DNA of 64,000 nt from an uncultured Aquimarina sp. (GCF_947500065.1 NZ_CANMQT010000001.1:1054001-1118000), one strand, 5' to 3'; counted from the first letter of the stretch, positions 17,561 to 26,946 are shown. Translations and numbers: made by a program. The notes: generated from the sequence alone by a model not told the origin.

Positions 17561-19078
17561 ATGAAAATGAATAGAATTGTATTATTAATACTTGGTGTAT
17601 GGATGATTTCTTCTTCTGTAACAGCCCAAAAAATTAGTTCCAGAGTTGTTGATAAAAAGACAAATCAACCTATCCCCTATGCAACCATACAGATTGGAGA
17701 AAACCAAGGTGTAGTAACCAATGAAGAAGGTAGTTTTAGTATCACCCTAGATGACATCCAATCAAAAATAGATTCTATTTACATTTCCTCGATGGGATAT
17801 GAGAAAGTAGGAGTCGCAGTCCAAAGTATTACGGATAGTATTATCTATATCCAGCCTAAGGCAATAGCATTAAAAAGTGTTTTTATCTCTAATAAAAACC
17901 TTGATATTGATGATATCATTGACAATGTAGATGATAAGATGGAAGACAACTATAGATCTGATCTTGCCAAACGCAGACTGTTTTTTAGGGAGACCAATAC
18001 CAGTTATATCAAAAAGATGGATATTGAATTCAAAAAATCTACTATAGCCGAGATTGATAAAAAATTGGTAGATAGTATATCGCGTGTGGTTCCTAGAAAC
18101 TCTGTTTTTTATGCCGAAGCTTTGTGTGATTTTTATGGGAATACCGACAAACAGAAACTGAATGTCATTAAAGGAGCTCGTTTATACGACAAAAATAATG
18201 GCGGATCTTTTGAGGCTATATTCAAAAAGATGGAGAAAATCTTTAGGGATAACGTAAAACCTAATTCATACCTAAAAATAAAATCCGGCCTCTTTAGCCA
18301 AAAGGTACAAGTAGATTCTATTCTTAAAGCCAATCAAGATGCCAAGGATATTGCTGATGGAATCGAAAACCCCAAAGAAAATTTTTTCTTTAAGTCCAGA
18401 AAAATGAATCTTAAAAACCTATTTAATGAAACATTCTATCAGTCAGACACTAAACTAAATGTGATCAAAAACTCTGGTAGGTATATTTTTGAACGGGTAG
18501 ATTATACCATACTGGATGATGTGGGAGTTTATGTTATCAAATTCACACCAAAAAGAAGAGGTGATTTTAAAGGCACCCTATATGTAAATACAGAAGACTT
18601 TGCTGTCATACGAGTGGACTATCAAAATGTAAAACGTTTACGTAGTTTTAATTTATTAGGTGTTAGTTTTGAAGAAAATGGGTTAAGTGGAACTACAATT
18701 TTTACTAAAGGATCTGATGGTAAATATGGTGTGAAATTTATCGAAAAAGTAACGGAGAACAAATTTGGAGTAGATCGTCCCTTAAGTATCATAGAGAAGA
18801 ACAAATATGTTAAAGGGCGAAATAAGCAAAATCAATTATCGCTAAATCTAGATGTTATTAGTTATGCTAAAAATAAATATGAAGTGATCGTCTTTGATGC
18901 TCAAAATATTACTGAAGCAGCATATAATAGCAGCAAAGAAAATAAAAATGTAGAATCTACCTATCTATCAAAATACAATCCTGATTTCTGGAAAGGATAT
19001 AATATTATAGAGCCTAATACAGCCATCAAACGATTTAAGGTGATTGAAGAGGATGAAATTGAAGATATAGAAGAATAG
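17561..19078 (+). CDS. Exported CarboxypepD_reg-like protein, 505 aa (paralogue B)
   Basis: Tandem paralogue of the gene at 15670 with the same order of segments: signal peptide (~1-22, ending VTAQ), regulatory-like beta domain (~23-95, VVDKKTNQPIPYATI), KSTIAEIDKKLVDS, GDFKGTLYVNTEDFAVIRV, FGVDRPLSIIEKNKY and the terminal FWKGYNIIEPNTAIK block. It has an extra acidic tail. The two genes are separated by 379 bp containing REP-like repeats, and the same A-then-B repeat cassette follows both genes. This suggests that the duplicated unit was gene plus 3' repeats. I cannot assign a molecular function. Confidence 0.8.
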   Translation: MKMNRIVLLILGVWMISSSVTAQKISSRVVDKKTNQPIPYATIQIGENQGVVTNEEGSFSITLDDIQSKIDSIYISSMGYEKVGVAVQSITDSIIYIQPKAIALKSVFISNKNLDIDDIIDNVDDKMEDNYRSDLAKRRLFFRETNTSYIKKMDIEFKKSTIAEIDKKLVDSISRVVPRNSVFYAEALCDFYGNTDKQKLNVIKGARLYDKNNGGSFEAIFKKMEKIFRDNVKPNSYLKIKSGLFSQKVQVDSILKANQDAKDIADGIENPKENFFFKSRKMNLKNLFNETFYQSDTKLNVIKNSGRYIFERVDYTILDDVGVYVIKFTPKRRGDFKGTLYVNTEDFAVIRVDYQNVKRLRSFNLLGVSFEENGLSGTTIFTKGSDGKYGVKFIEKVTENKFGVDRPLSIIEKNKYVKGRNKQNQLSLNLDVISYAKNKYEVIVFDAQNITEAAYNSSKENKNVESTYLSKYNPDFWKGYNIIEPNTAIKRFKVIEEDEIEDIEE

Positions 19079-19150
19079 AAAAGACCTGAGTTCTATATAA
19101 GAAAAGATATGGATAAAGTTTAATTACTTGTAATTATAGATTTTATGTTT

Positions 19151-19190
19151 CTTCTCCCTCTGGGAGAGGATTAAGGTAAGGGTTTTTTAT
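19151..19190 (+). repeat. REP-like palindrome, family A, copy 2
   Basis: CTTCTCCC/TCT/GGGAGAGG (one T-G wobble) followed by ATTAAGGTAAGGGTTTTTT. It has the same position relative to the paralogous gene as copy 1, about 70 nt after the stop. Confidence 0.75.
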
Positions 19191-19282
19191 TGACAATACC
19201 ACTAACTCCAAAGTTCCTTCCCATCCATCGCTAAGCGCTGTCGAGCAAGTAGAGCAGACTCAAACATTTTCTTACTATTGTG

Positions 19283-19320
19283 GATTCCGGCCTACGCCGG
19301 AATGACAATTCTTTGCACAT
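19283..19320 (+). repeat. REP-like palindrome, family B, copy 2
   Basis: ATTCCGGC/CTAC/GCCGGAAT (19284-19303) with compensatory changes compared with copy 1 (A-T to G-C pairs in the stem) and the same GACAATTCTTTGCACAT tail. The compensation argues for selection on the hairpin. Confidence 0.75.
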
Positions 19321-19358
19321 TCACGATGTCATTCTAATACGTCGTATTGCGATTCAGA

Positions 19359-19380
19359 GGACTGAGGCTCTCGAAGTCCG
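19359..19380 (+). repeat. REP-like palindrome, family E, copy 3 (short)
   Basis: GGACTGAGGCTCTCGAAGTC, matching the first 22 bp of 15455-15487 and 10616-10648. It sits 31 nt past the end of a minus-strand gene. Confidence 0.6.
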
Positions 19381-19411
19381 TTCTACATAGTTGGTGAACA
19401 ATAAACATACA

Positions 19412-19813
19412 TTACTGTTCATATAACTTCAAGGTCTTTAGTAAAGCCTCGAAATAATAGGCTTCCTGATCTGGGATAATCGTTGTTGTATACGCAGTAT
19501 TCTTTACCACATAGTAAAATGATGGCGCCGGATCCGCATCCTGCTGATGTAGATTGACAATATTCTGGATAAAATCATTAATCAACAATACCTCATCATA
19601 GCTGATCTCACGTCTTACGGTAGGCTGATCACTTTTATACACCAGATAATCATCCCTGAAACTAATAGATTTCGTTGTTTCTCCGGTCTTATGAAACTCA
19701 AAAGTAAAATCCTGAGAAGCAAATATCTTGTTCACATTCTCCGCAGTAGGTTCTATAGTACGTGCACAGCCAATACTACTGAAGCAGATTAATATGACTA
19801 AGATTCTTTTCAT
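19412..19813 (-). CDS. Small putative lipoprotein, 133 aa
   Basis: The N-terminus MKRILVILICFSSIGC carries a lipobox-like SIGC (Cys16), so it is probably a lipoprotein. The remainder (~20-133) has no recognisable motif; it looks mixed alpha/beta with a DADPAPSFYYVVKNTAYTT stretch. It is transcribed away from the heme operon, after another lipoprotein gene, with a strong terminator between them, so it has its own promoter. The function is unknown. Confidence 0.75.
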   Translation of the reverse strand: MKRILVILICFSSIGCARTIEPTAENVNKIFASQDFTFEFHKTGETTKSISFRDDYLVYKSDQPTVRREISYDEVLLINDFIQNIVNLHQQDADPAPSFYYVVKNTAYTTTIIPDQEAYYFEALLKTLKLYEQ

Positions 19814-19923
19814 TTTTTAACTTTAATATTCCTCATCACTATAAAATAATCCCTAAAATGTCACCTCAAGTTTTGATTTATCATTCCTAAAATATACAAA
19901 GATTAATTATTGTAGTAACAAAA

Positions 19924-19953
19924 AAAGGTATTGATCCAAGAATCAATACCTTT
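19924..19953 (-). terminator. Intrinsic terminator of the 204-aa lipoprotein gene
   Basis: A perfect 12-bp stem AAAGGTATTGAT (19924-19935) with ATCAATACCTTT (19942-19953). On the minus strand it is followed by a T-tract. It is placed 46 nt after the stop at 19999. Confidence 0.85.
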
Positions 19954-19998
19954 ATAATTTTATATGAAAACCCAATTAACGTAAATTGGTGTACTGTA

Positions 19999-20613
19999 TT
20001 ATTTTACAGCTAATCTTTTGATAGAATTTTCGAAATCTACATTCTCAAGATTACTTATTAGTAGTCCGATACCACCAGATCTAGAAGCCACAATGTACTC
20101 TGCCTGATATTTCTTCTCTAACTTGTATCCTTTTAAGTATTTTAACTTAACGATTTTAGAAGTAGGAGTAAAGAAAAATCTTCCGTGGATTCTCTTATAA
20201 CGAACTTCCTGTACATTCGCTTCATCTTTTAGTTGTCTACTTAAAGCCTCTACCACAGTAGCCGCTCTATGCTCATCTAATTGATAAAAATCACAAGCGT
20301 AAATAAATACGTAGTTTTCCACATTACTTTCATCAACAAATAACTGAAAATCAACATTTTTATCTTCAATTTTTTTCAATTCTTCCAGTGCAATATTCTT
20401 AAATTTAGGACTATCAGATAATGAATCTAACCTAACTTTAAACTGCTCAGGACTAGTCTTCTCATAACCATCCGTAAGCATAATAGTATTCTGACGAAAT
20501 TCGATTGTGTTCTTTTTCGAGAAATTCGTAAACTTAGATTTCTGATTTCCATCCTGGAAATATTGACATCCAGTCAAAAGGATCACAGTTAACAATAGTA
20601 GAATTTTTTTCAT
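19999..20613 (-). CDS. Putative lipoprotein, 204 aa
   Basis: The signal MKKILLLLTVILLTGC carries a lipobox LTGC (Cys16). The mature part is charged and mixed alpha/beta with no motif that I can assign. A possible ligand- or partner-binding fold is suggested only by length. It lies downstream of hemF in the same direction, but 162 bp of spacer suggests a separate unit. A strong terminator follows. The function is unknown. Confidence 0.78.
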   Translation of the reverse strand: MKKILLLLTVILLTGCQYFQDGNQKSKFTNFSKKNTIEFRQNTIMLTDGYEKTSPEQFKVRLDSLSDSPKFKNIALEELKKIEDKNVDFQLFVDESNVENYVFIYACDFYQLDEHRAATVVEALSRQLKDEANVQEVRYKRIHGRFFFTPTSKIVKLKYLKGYKLEKKYQAEYIVASRSGGIGLLISNLENVDFENSIKRLAVK

Positions 20614-20775
20614 AGGGTTCTGGGTGTTAATTGGTTAAAAATTTATTCAATAAGCCCCATAAGTGTGCGCAAGTTAACAAAAAAAAACATATATGCAACC
20701 TTTTATCCTAATTTTTATGCACTTTAACCGATTTAAATGAAGATGGTTCCGGTTTTTGACTCTTTTTTAGTAGGA

Positions 20776-21678
20776 TTACACCCACTCAATTGGATTCTTT
20801 AAAATTTCTACTAATCGTGCTTCCTCCGTATCTGGTTCTGGATGATGATCATATCGCCATTGTACTTGCGGCGGTAAGCTCATCAAAATACTCTCTATTC
20901 TTCCGTTTGTTTTTAGCCCAAATAACGTTCCTTTATCATGAACGAGATTAAACTCCACGTACCTACCACGACGAATCTCTTGCCAATCTTTTTGAATATC
21001 AGTATAGCTTATGCTTTTTCTTCGTTCTACAATTGGTACATATGCTTCAAGGAAACTATCACCCACTTCGGTTACAAAATCATACCAATCCTGCATAGTC
21101 ATATTACCCGTTTTCTTGCAATAATCAAAAAACAAACCTCCTACTCCACGACCTTCACAACGGTGCGCATTATGGAAGTATTCATCACACTTCTTTTTAT
21201 ACAAAGGATAAAAATCAGCATTATGTTTATCACAAGCAGTTTTACACACTTGATGAAAATGTCTGGCATCTTCATCAAATAGATAATAGGGTGTAAGATC
21301 TTGTCCTCCACCAAACCAACTATCTACAATTGTACCTTCACTATCATACATCTCAAAATACCTCCAATTGGCGTGCACTGTAGGAACCATAGGATTCTTA
21401 GGATGGAGTACAAGCGATAATCCACAGGCAAAAAAATCTACATCACCCACATTAAAATAGCTTTGCATCGCTTTAGGTAATTTGCCATGAACTCCAGAAA
21501 TATTGACACCTCCTTTTTCGAAAACCGCACCGTTTTCTATCACTCGAGTGCGACCACCGCCACCTTCGGAACGTTTCCAGATGTCTTCTTTAAATTTGGC
21601 TTGACCATCGATCTCTTCTAATCCAGAGGTGATCGTATCTTGTAAATCCTGTATGTATTGGTAAAATTTTTCTTTCAT
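20776..21678 (-). CDS. hemF: Aerobic coproporphyrinogen III oxidase HemF
   Basis: 300 aa, the usual length. HemF oxidatively decarboxylates coproporphyrinogen III to protoporphyrinogen IX using O2. Family blocks are readable: GGGGRTRVIENGAVFEKGGVN near the N-terminus (a little over one family motif), HANWRYFEMY, SWFGGGQDLTPYY, CEGRGVGGLFFDY and RGRYVEFNLVHDKGT. It is the last gene of the heme operon, 3 nt after the EI24-domain gene. The oxygen-dependent enzyme points to an aerobic lifestyle; no hemN lies in the window. Confidence 0.97.
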   Translation of the reverse strand: MKEKFYQYIQDLQDTITSGLEEIDGQAKFKEDIWKRSEGGGGRTRVIENGAVFEKGGVNISGVHGKLPKAMQSYFNVGDVDFFACGLSLVLHPKNPMVPTVHANWRYFEMYDSEGTIVDSWFGGGQDLTPYYLFDEDARHFHQVCKTACDKHNADFYPLYKKKCDEYFHNAHRCEGRGVGGLFFDYCKKTGNMTMQDWYDFVTEVGDSFLEAYVPIVERRKSISYTDIQKDWQEIRRGRYVEFNLVHDKGTLFGLKTNGRIESILMSLPPQVQWRYDHHPEPDTEEARLVEILKNPIEWV

Positions 21679-21681
21679 GTC

Positions 21682-22473
21682 TTATGCTTCGATTTTAGAA
21701 ATCGCATCAGAGCCTTTTACTTCGATTAATCCTTTTTCATTCAGAATTCTAACCGTTTCAGTAGAGGCAGCAACTACAGATATCGGAAGTACTATAATAA
21801 ACCCAATAATAGGAATTAATAACACCAACATAAATACAATTCCATTGCCTATAGCAGTTCCTCTATGCTTTCTTACAAACTGAACACTTTCTTTATATTT
21901 AAAATGACGTTCCATCGTATAATCCATATTACCAAAACCTACATAATATGCTTGTATAGCAAACATCAATATAGTAGCTACAATTCCGATTACCGGAATA
22001 AGACTTAGAATTAATAAAGGAATGATAAATAGTAATTCTCTAAAGAGGTTTCTTACATTAATACGGATACCACGCATCAATTGTTCTCTAAATGAAGTAT
22101 TACGGTGTTGGTGATCTTGATGTTGATCTCCCAAGAGATGTGCTTCTACTTTTTCTGAAACCGGGCTCATAAATGGTGCGGATAGCGCCATTATAATATG
22201 TTTATACAGCACCAATCCTATTGCTAGTATTAGTAGAATACTAAAATACTTACTAATGACAGCAAATGTTTCTGATCCCCAATCCCAAACCCATGCTTTG
22301 GCTATAAAACTTCCTAGTGGGTCGGATAAAAACCAAGCCGAAATCATAAATAGAATTCCGGTTAAAAAACTAATAAGAATCGGAACAGCGAAATACTTCC
22401 ATAATCCTAATTTAGAGATTAAAGCAAAACCTCCAAAATATGCTTTGATACCATTAATGATGTTCTTGATCAT
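21682..22473 (-). CDS. EI24/CysZ-like integral membrane protein
   Basis: 263 aa with about four strongly hydrophobic segments (near residues 20-50, 70-95, 145-190 and 210-245) and a His-rich loop (QHQDHQHRN) in the middle. The pattern fits the EI24 family, which includes the sulfate permease CysZ, but Bacteroidetes members are uncharacterised. Its place between hemE and hemF, 3 nt from hemF, suggests co-expression with heme synthesis. A role in tetrapyrrole or metabolite transport is only a guess. Confidence 0.8.
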   Translation of the reverse strand: MIKNIINGIKAYFGGFALISKLGLWKYFAVPILISFLTGILFMISAWFLSDPLGSFIAKAWVWDWGSETFAVISKYFSILLILAIGLVLYKHIIMALSAPFMSPVSEKVEAHLLGDQHQDHQHRNTSFREQLMRGIRINVRNLFRELLFIIPLLILSLIPVIGIVATILMFAIQAYYVGFGNMDYTMERHFKYKESVQFVRKHRGTAIGNGIVFMLVLLIPIIGFIIVLPISVVAASTETVRILNEKGLIEVKGSDAISKIEA

Positions 22474-22545
22474 AATCTTATAAATTGGTTAACTTCTTAT
22501 AAGTAGCCTTTTTAAGAGTTTTGTTTCAAAATTTATACAAATGTA

Positions 22546-23043
22546 TTAGTTATTTTCATCAGAAAGATAAACCAAATCATCATGAAACTCCTTTATCTCT
22601 TTTATATCTTTTACCAAGTTAGCGCTCTTTGTTTTTTCTTTTAGAAAGGCAACCGTTTCTTCTTCAGAAGCACTGTTTAAACTCTTAAAATACAATCTTC
22701 CTAATCTGTTATTATGCAAATCCATCGCTTCTGCTATAGCTTCATTCGGTGCTAATTTTTCGTGTAAATCAGTGATTTTTTGAGTCCAAACAATGGATTT
22801 TTCTTCATTTTTAGAATGTATAAAGGTCTTTTGACAGATCAATACATTCCACAGCGCATGTCTAAATGCATTTGCTTTTCCGTTCTTATGATGTGCTTTT
22901 CCAAACAAGGAATCACAAATAATCATTGTTTTTTTAGTCGCCCTTAAGGTAGGAATTATATACCACGGATGCCGAAACAATAGCCCCGACAATCTAAATA
23001 ACTGTCTAACGCTAAACCGTCTAATAATATCCCTAATCTTCAT
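22546..23043 (-). CDS. DUF6973-like protein in the heme operon, 165 aa
   Basis: Conserved blocks GKANAFRHALWNVLI and AEAMDLHNNRLGRLYF, with invariant-looking His and Asn residues, match what I know as the DUF6973 family. An Arg-rich N-terminus (MKIRDIIRRFSVRQLFRLSG) might be an amphipathic membrane-contact helix. There is no signal peptide. It starts 3 nt after hemE, so it is translated from the hem operon. The function is unknown; the repeated His/Asn motifs suggest metal or nucleotide chemistry, but this is inference. Confidence 0.75.
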   Translation of the reverse strand: MKIRDIIRRFSVRQLFRLSGLLFRHPWYIIPTLRATKKTMIICDSLFGKAHHKNGKANAFRHALWNVLICQKTFIHSKNEEKSIVWTQKITDLHEKLAPNEAIAEAMDLHNNRLGRLYFKSLNSASEEETVAFLKEKTKSANLVKDIKEIKEFHDDLVYLSDENN

Positions 23044-23046
23044 TTG

Positions 23047-24072
23047 TTACACCTTATATTCCTTTACGGCATCTACAAAGGCCCTGGCATTTTCAACAGG
23101 GATATTAGGTAGAATTCCATGTCCCAGGTTTGCAATATATCGGTCTTTACCAAATTCATCTATCATCTGTTTTACCATCTTTTTAATATCTGATGGAGGT
23201 GATAACAATCGAGAAGGATCAAAATTACCTTGTAATGTGATATTTCCACCAGTAAGATATCTTGCATTTCTGGCAGAACATGTCCAATCTACTCCTAATG
23301 CAGCAGCACCTGAATTTGCCATTTCATTCAATGCAAACCAGCATCCTTTTCCAAATACAATAACTTCTGTTTCATCTTTTAGAGCATCCACAATTTGCTG
23401 GATATATTTCCAAGAAAATTCCTGATAATCCACAGGAGAAAGCATTCCTCCCCAACTATCAAATACCTGAACAGCATTCACTCCAGTAGCTACTTTTTTC
23501 TTTAAATATGCAATTGTAGTGTCCGTGATTTTCTGTAATAACTGATGAGCAGCTTCTGGTTGTGTAAAACAAAATTCTTTGGCTTTATCAAAATTCTTAG
23601 AACCTTGCCCTTGTACTGCATAACATAATATAGTCCAAGGCGATCCAGCAAAACCAATAAGAGGAACCCTGTTATCCAGTTTTTCCTTGGTCATCTTAAT
23701 TGCATCCATTACATAGCCTAGTTCCTCATCGATATCCGGAACGATCACCTGATCTACATCTGCTTGTGATCTAATCGGTTTTGGCAACCAAGGACCAATT
23801 CCATCTTTCATCTCCACCTCTATGTTCATGGCTTGCGGAATTACCAAAATATCACTGAATAATATCGCAGCATCCGGCCCTATAATATCAATAGGCTGCA
23901 CCGTAATCTCTGATGCTAACTCTGGTGTTCTACATCGAGTAAAGAAATCATATTTCTTCTTTAACGCCATAAATTCTGGCAAATATCTTCCTGCTTGACG
24001 CATCATCCATACTGGTGGACGATCAACCGTTTCTCCTTTTAAAGCTCTTAGGAATAAATCGTTTTTTATCAT
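23047..24072 (-). CDS. hemE: Uroporphyrinogen decarboxylase HemE
   Basis: 341 aa, full length. HemE removes four carboxyl groups from uroporphyrinogen III to give coproporphyrinogen III. It contains [15 protein letters not shown] (residues ~20-34, substrate-binding Arg residues), the [10 protein letters not shown] and GFAGSPWTI blocks, FDSWGG and the C-terminal NLGHGILP motif. It overlaps the 3' end of hemD by 4 nt (ATGA), a sign of translational coupling. Confidence 0.97.
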   Translation of the reverse strand: MIKNDLFLRALKGETVDRPPVWMMRQAGRYLPEFMALKKKYDFFTRCRTPELASEITVQPIDIIGPDAAILFSDILVIPQAMNIEVEMKDGIGPWLPKPIRSQADVDQVIVPDIDEELGYVMDAIKMTKEKLDNRVPLIGFAGSPWTILCYAVQGQGSKNFDKAKEFCFTQPEAAHQLLQKITDTTIAYLKKKVATGVNAVQVFDSWGGMLSPVDYQEFSWKYIQQIVDALKDETEVIVFGKGCWFALNEMANSGAAALGVDWTCSARNARYLTGGNITLQGNFDPSRLLSPPSDIKKMVKQMIDEFGKDRYIANLGHGILPNIPVENARAFVDAVKEYKV

Positions 24073-24758
24073 ATCCGTGTATCAAAATATTTAACTGCCT
24101 GAACGATCACATTCTCTACAGTTGGTTTGTTAGCAACAATATTATTTTTTGTATGTTTCTTGACTTCTGAAGCTGTAGTATTTCCGATGCAAAAAGTCAT
24201 ACTCCCTTTCATTGCATTATTAGAAATATAACTCTGCACTCCTGATGGACTGAAAAATAATATTCCATCAAATGTGCGATCAAACTTCTTCGGTTTCATA
24301 TGTGTTTTATATACTACTATTTCTTCTAGTTCAATAGTATTTTCTTTTAAAATTGATGGTAATTCATCTCTTCTCAGGTTTCCACAAAAAAAAGAAAATC
24401 GTTCGTTTTTATATTTTTTTGCAATAATTTCACCTAATTCTGAAGCATTTTGAGTCGTTTCCATAACTTTTTGCCCATTTTCTTCTAAAAGTTTTTTGGT
24501 ATTTTCTCCTACACAGAAAGCCATCACCCCAGCCCTCTTCCACAGGAGAGGGAGCGATTTAGAATTATTATTAAAAATTGCTCTTACAGCATTCTTGCTA
24601 GTAAAGATTGCATACTGTACATCACGATTAAATTCAACATCTAGTAACTCAATTTCAATCGCATTATATTCTACAAATCCAATTCCTGAATTTAGCAACA
24701 GTTCCTTTTGAGATGCTGAAAGTTTTTTTGTGGATAATATGGAGTAATTAGAACTCAA
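24069..24758 (-). CDS. hemD: Uroporphyrinogen-III synthase HemD with in-frame repeat insertion
   Basis: 229 aa. HemD closes hydroxymethylbilane to uroporphyrinogen III. Readable blocks are [10 protein letters not shown] (~51-61), [15 protein letters not shown] (~81-95), [25 protein letters not shown] and [14 protein letters not shown]. Residues ~66-79 ([14 protein letters not shown]) are encoded by a copy of the REP-like family-A palindrome (24521-24554), sitting in the loop before the conserved FCVG strand. The frame is kept and the rest is intact, so the enzyme may still work. It starts right after hemC and overlaps hemE by 4 nt. Confidence 0.93.
   Translation of the reverse strand: MSSNYSILSTKKLSASQKELLLNSGIGFVEYNAIEIELLDVEFNRDVQYAIFTSKNAVRAIFNNNSKSLPLLWKRAGVMAFCVGENTKKLLEENGQKVMETTQNASELGEIIAKKYKNERFSFFCGNLRRDELPSILKENTIELEEIVVYKTHMKPKKFDRTFDGILFFSPSGVQSYISNNAMKGSMTFCIGNTTASEVKKHTKNNIVANKPTVENVIVQAVKYFDTRI
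24521..24554 (-). repeat. REP-like palindrome, family A, copy 3, inside hemD
   Basis: On the minus strand it reads CCCTCTCC..GAAGAGGG followed by CTGGGGTGATGG, aligning with the family-A stem and its tail (CTAAGGTGAGGG) seen at 17200 and 19151. The stem pairs 24533-24540 with 24545-24552 (one wobble). It is the only copy found within a conserved coding region. Confidence 0.7.
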
Positions 24759-25673
24759 TTATTTTAAATCTGCTTTAATCTTCTTCATTAATTCTCTCCC
24801 TCCACTATTTAATACCTCTTGAGCGCATTGTATCCCAAAATCTTTTCTGTCCTCAATCTTAATGGTTTTACAAACCTCAATTTTATCTTTTCCATCCAAA
24901 CTGAATAAAACTCCTGTGAAGTAAATCTGATTTCCTTTAATCTCTGCTAAAGCTCCAATCGGTGCAGTACAACCTCCTTCTAATTCTCTAAGAAATTCTC
25001 TTTCTATATGTACACAAATTTTAGAATCAGTATGATTAAGATTCGAAAGCGCATCCAAACAATAAGCGTCTTTTTCTTTAGCAACGACTAGCATCGCTCC
25101 TTGTGCCGGAGCTGGAGTCATCCAGTTAAGATCTATATACTCTTTAGGTTTTAGATTTATTCTTTCCAATCCTGCAGCAGCAAAAATAGCACCGTTCCAA
25201 TCGCTATCGTTTAACTTTTGGATTCTGGTATTTACATTACCTCTTAGATCTACTACTTTGTGATTAGGAAATTTATGTAACCATTGTGCCTGTCTTCTTA
25301 AACTTCCAGTTGCTATAGTTCCTTCTCCATCTAAAAAATCTAATCCTTTATGTAAAAGTATATCCTGCACATTTGCACGTTCTAAAATGGCTGCTTCAAC
25401 AATGCCTTTAGGTAAAGCGGTTGGCACATCTTTCATAGAATGAACCGCAATATCAATATCATCATTGATCATTGCGATATCTAGGGTTTTTGTGAAAATT
25501 CCTGTAATTCCTAATTCATACAAAGGTTTATCTAATACAATATCTCCTGTAGATTTTACAGGAACTAAAGTTGTCTGATAACCAAGATTTTCTAATGTAT
25601 TCTGTACTGTATGAGCCTGCCAAAGTGCTAATTCACTATCTCGAGTACCAATGCGGATGATCTTATTTTCCAC
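24759..25673 (-). CDS. hemC: Hydroxymethylbilane synthase (porphobilinogen deaminase) HemC
   Basis: 304 aa. HemC polymerises four porphobilinogens. It shows the N-terminal IGTRDSELALWQA, the catalytic Asp82 in HSMKDVPT, the Arg-rich TGSLRRQAQWL and VDLRGNVNTRI segments, and Cys235 in EGGCTAPIG, which carries the dipyrromethane cofactor. All key residues are present. Its start overlaps the hemA stop by one base, and hemD follows without a gap. Confidence 0.97.
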   Translation of the reverse strand: MENKIIRIGTRDSELALWQAHTVQNTLENLGYQTTLVPVKSTGDIVLDKPLYELGITGIFTKTLDIAMINDDIDIAVHSMKDVPTALPKGIVEAAILERANVQDILLHKGLDFLDGEGTIATGSLRRQAQWLHKFPNHKVVDLRGNVNTRIQKLNDSDWNGAIFAAAGLERINLKPKEYIDLNWMTPAPAQGAMLVVAKEKDAYCLDALSNLNHTDSKICVHIEREFLRELEGGCTAPIGALAEIKGNQIYFTGVLFSLDGKDKIEVCKTIKIEDRKDFGIQCAQEVLNSGGRELMKKIKADLK

Positions 25674-26923
25674 TATTTATTCTGTATTTGGAATACTTTC
25701 TGAATCAATTCAATACTTTCATCACAAGAAGTGTTTTCATCTTTTAGATGGCTAGCGAAATGATTTGTAATTTTTTGAATAATCCGATCACTAATGAGCG
25801 TTGCTTGCTCTTCATTAAAATCAGATATTTTCTTTCGTTGTAGATTAATTTCTGCCTCTTTGAAAGAAGCTAACTTATTTTTGAGTGCCTTTATAGTAGG
25901 AGCAAATTTCCTAGTTTCCAACCAACTGTCAAATTCTGATCTTACCTCATCAATTATTGCTTCCGCTTTTGGGATATGTACTCTTCTTCGCTGTAAAGTG
26001 TCATCAGTTATTTTGGATAAGTCATCCATATGCACCAAAGTTACATTTGGTAACTCTGTAACATTAGTATCTACATTTTTTGGCACAGATAAATCCAAAA
26101 TAAGAAGTGGTTTTTCTGTACTGATACTATCTTTATTAATAGTAGGTTTTTGAGCACCCGTTGCCACGATTAGTACATCAGAATGATTCACCTCTTCTTT
26201 CAGGTTGTCAAAATCTTTAACTACAAGATTAAATTTTCCAGCTACTTTTTCTGCCTTATCTCTTGTCCTGTTAATTAAAATAATATGATCATTCTTAGTA
26301 TGCTTTACCAAGTTTTCGCAAGTGTTCCTACCAATTTTTCCTGTACCAAAAAGCAATATGTTTTTATCCGTCACATAAGGAACTCTTGCAAGAATATATT
26401 GTACTGCTGCAAAACTTACTGAGGTAGCTCCACTAGAGATTTCAGTTTCGTTTTTAATGCGTTTACTAGCCTGAATAACGGCATTGGTCAATCGTTCTAA
26501 AAACGGATTGATCATTTGTATTTTCTTAGACGCTTTGAAACCAGTTTTTATTTGTCCAATGATTTCAAAATCTCCTAAAATCTGGCTATCTAATCCTGTT
26601 CCTACTTTAAAAAAGTGTTCTACTGCTTTCCCATTTTTGTGAACATAAGCAACTTTTTCGAACTCCTCAACAGTTCCCTGTGTGTGTTCGCATAAAAGTT
26701 TGATTAGCTGAAATGGATGTTGCGCAAAACCGTATAATTCTGTCCGGTTACAAGTAGACATTACCAAAAGACTTTCGATCCCTTCTTCTTTTGCTTGCTC
26801 AAGGATCGCAGTTTTTCCCTCATCGTTTATACTAAAATGACCACGTATTTCAGCATCAGCTTTTTTATAGCTGAGACCAATTGTATAAAAATTAGCTCCT
26901 TTAATATGTAGGTGAGGTTCCAT
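25673..26923 (-). CDS. hemA: Glutamyl-tRNA reductase HemA
   Basis: 416 aa. HemA reduces glutamyl-tRNA to glutamate-1-semialdehyde, the first committed step of C5-pathway heme synthesis. It shows catalytic Cys58 in MSTCNRTELYGF, GLDSQILGDFEIIGQIK, and the NADPH-binding LLFGTGKIGRNTCENL (~187-202), then the helical dimerisation region (~310-416). It is the first gene of the hemACDE operon, divergent from an AraC regulator. A TATTTTTG box on the minus strand (26947-26954) is a candidate promoter. Confidence 0.97.
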   Translation of the reverse strand: MEPHLHIKGANFYTIGLSYKKADAEIRGHFSINDEGKTAILEQAKEEGIESLLVMSTCNRTELYGFAQHPFQLIKLLCEHTQGTVEEFEKVAYVHKNGKAVEHFFKVGTGLDSQILGDFEIIGQIKTGFKASKKIQMINPFLERLTNAVIQASKRIKNETEISSGATSVSFAAVQYILARVPYVTDKNILLFGTGKIGRNTCENLVKHTKNDHIILINRTRDKAEKVAGKFNLVVKDFDNLKEEVNHSDVLIVATGAQKPTINKDSISTEKPLLILDLSVPKNVDTNVTELPNVTLVHMDDLSKITDDTLQRRRVHIPKAEAIIDEVRSEFDSWLETRKFAPTIKALKNKLASFKEAEINLQRKKISDFNEEQATLISDRIIQKITNHFASHLKDENTSCDESIELIQKVFQIQNK

Positions 26924-26946
26924 TGGGTTGTCTCAATTTTTCCGTA

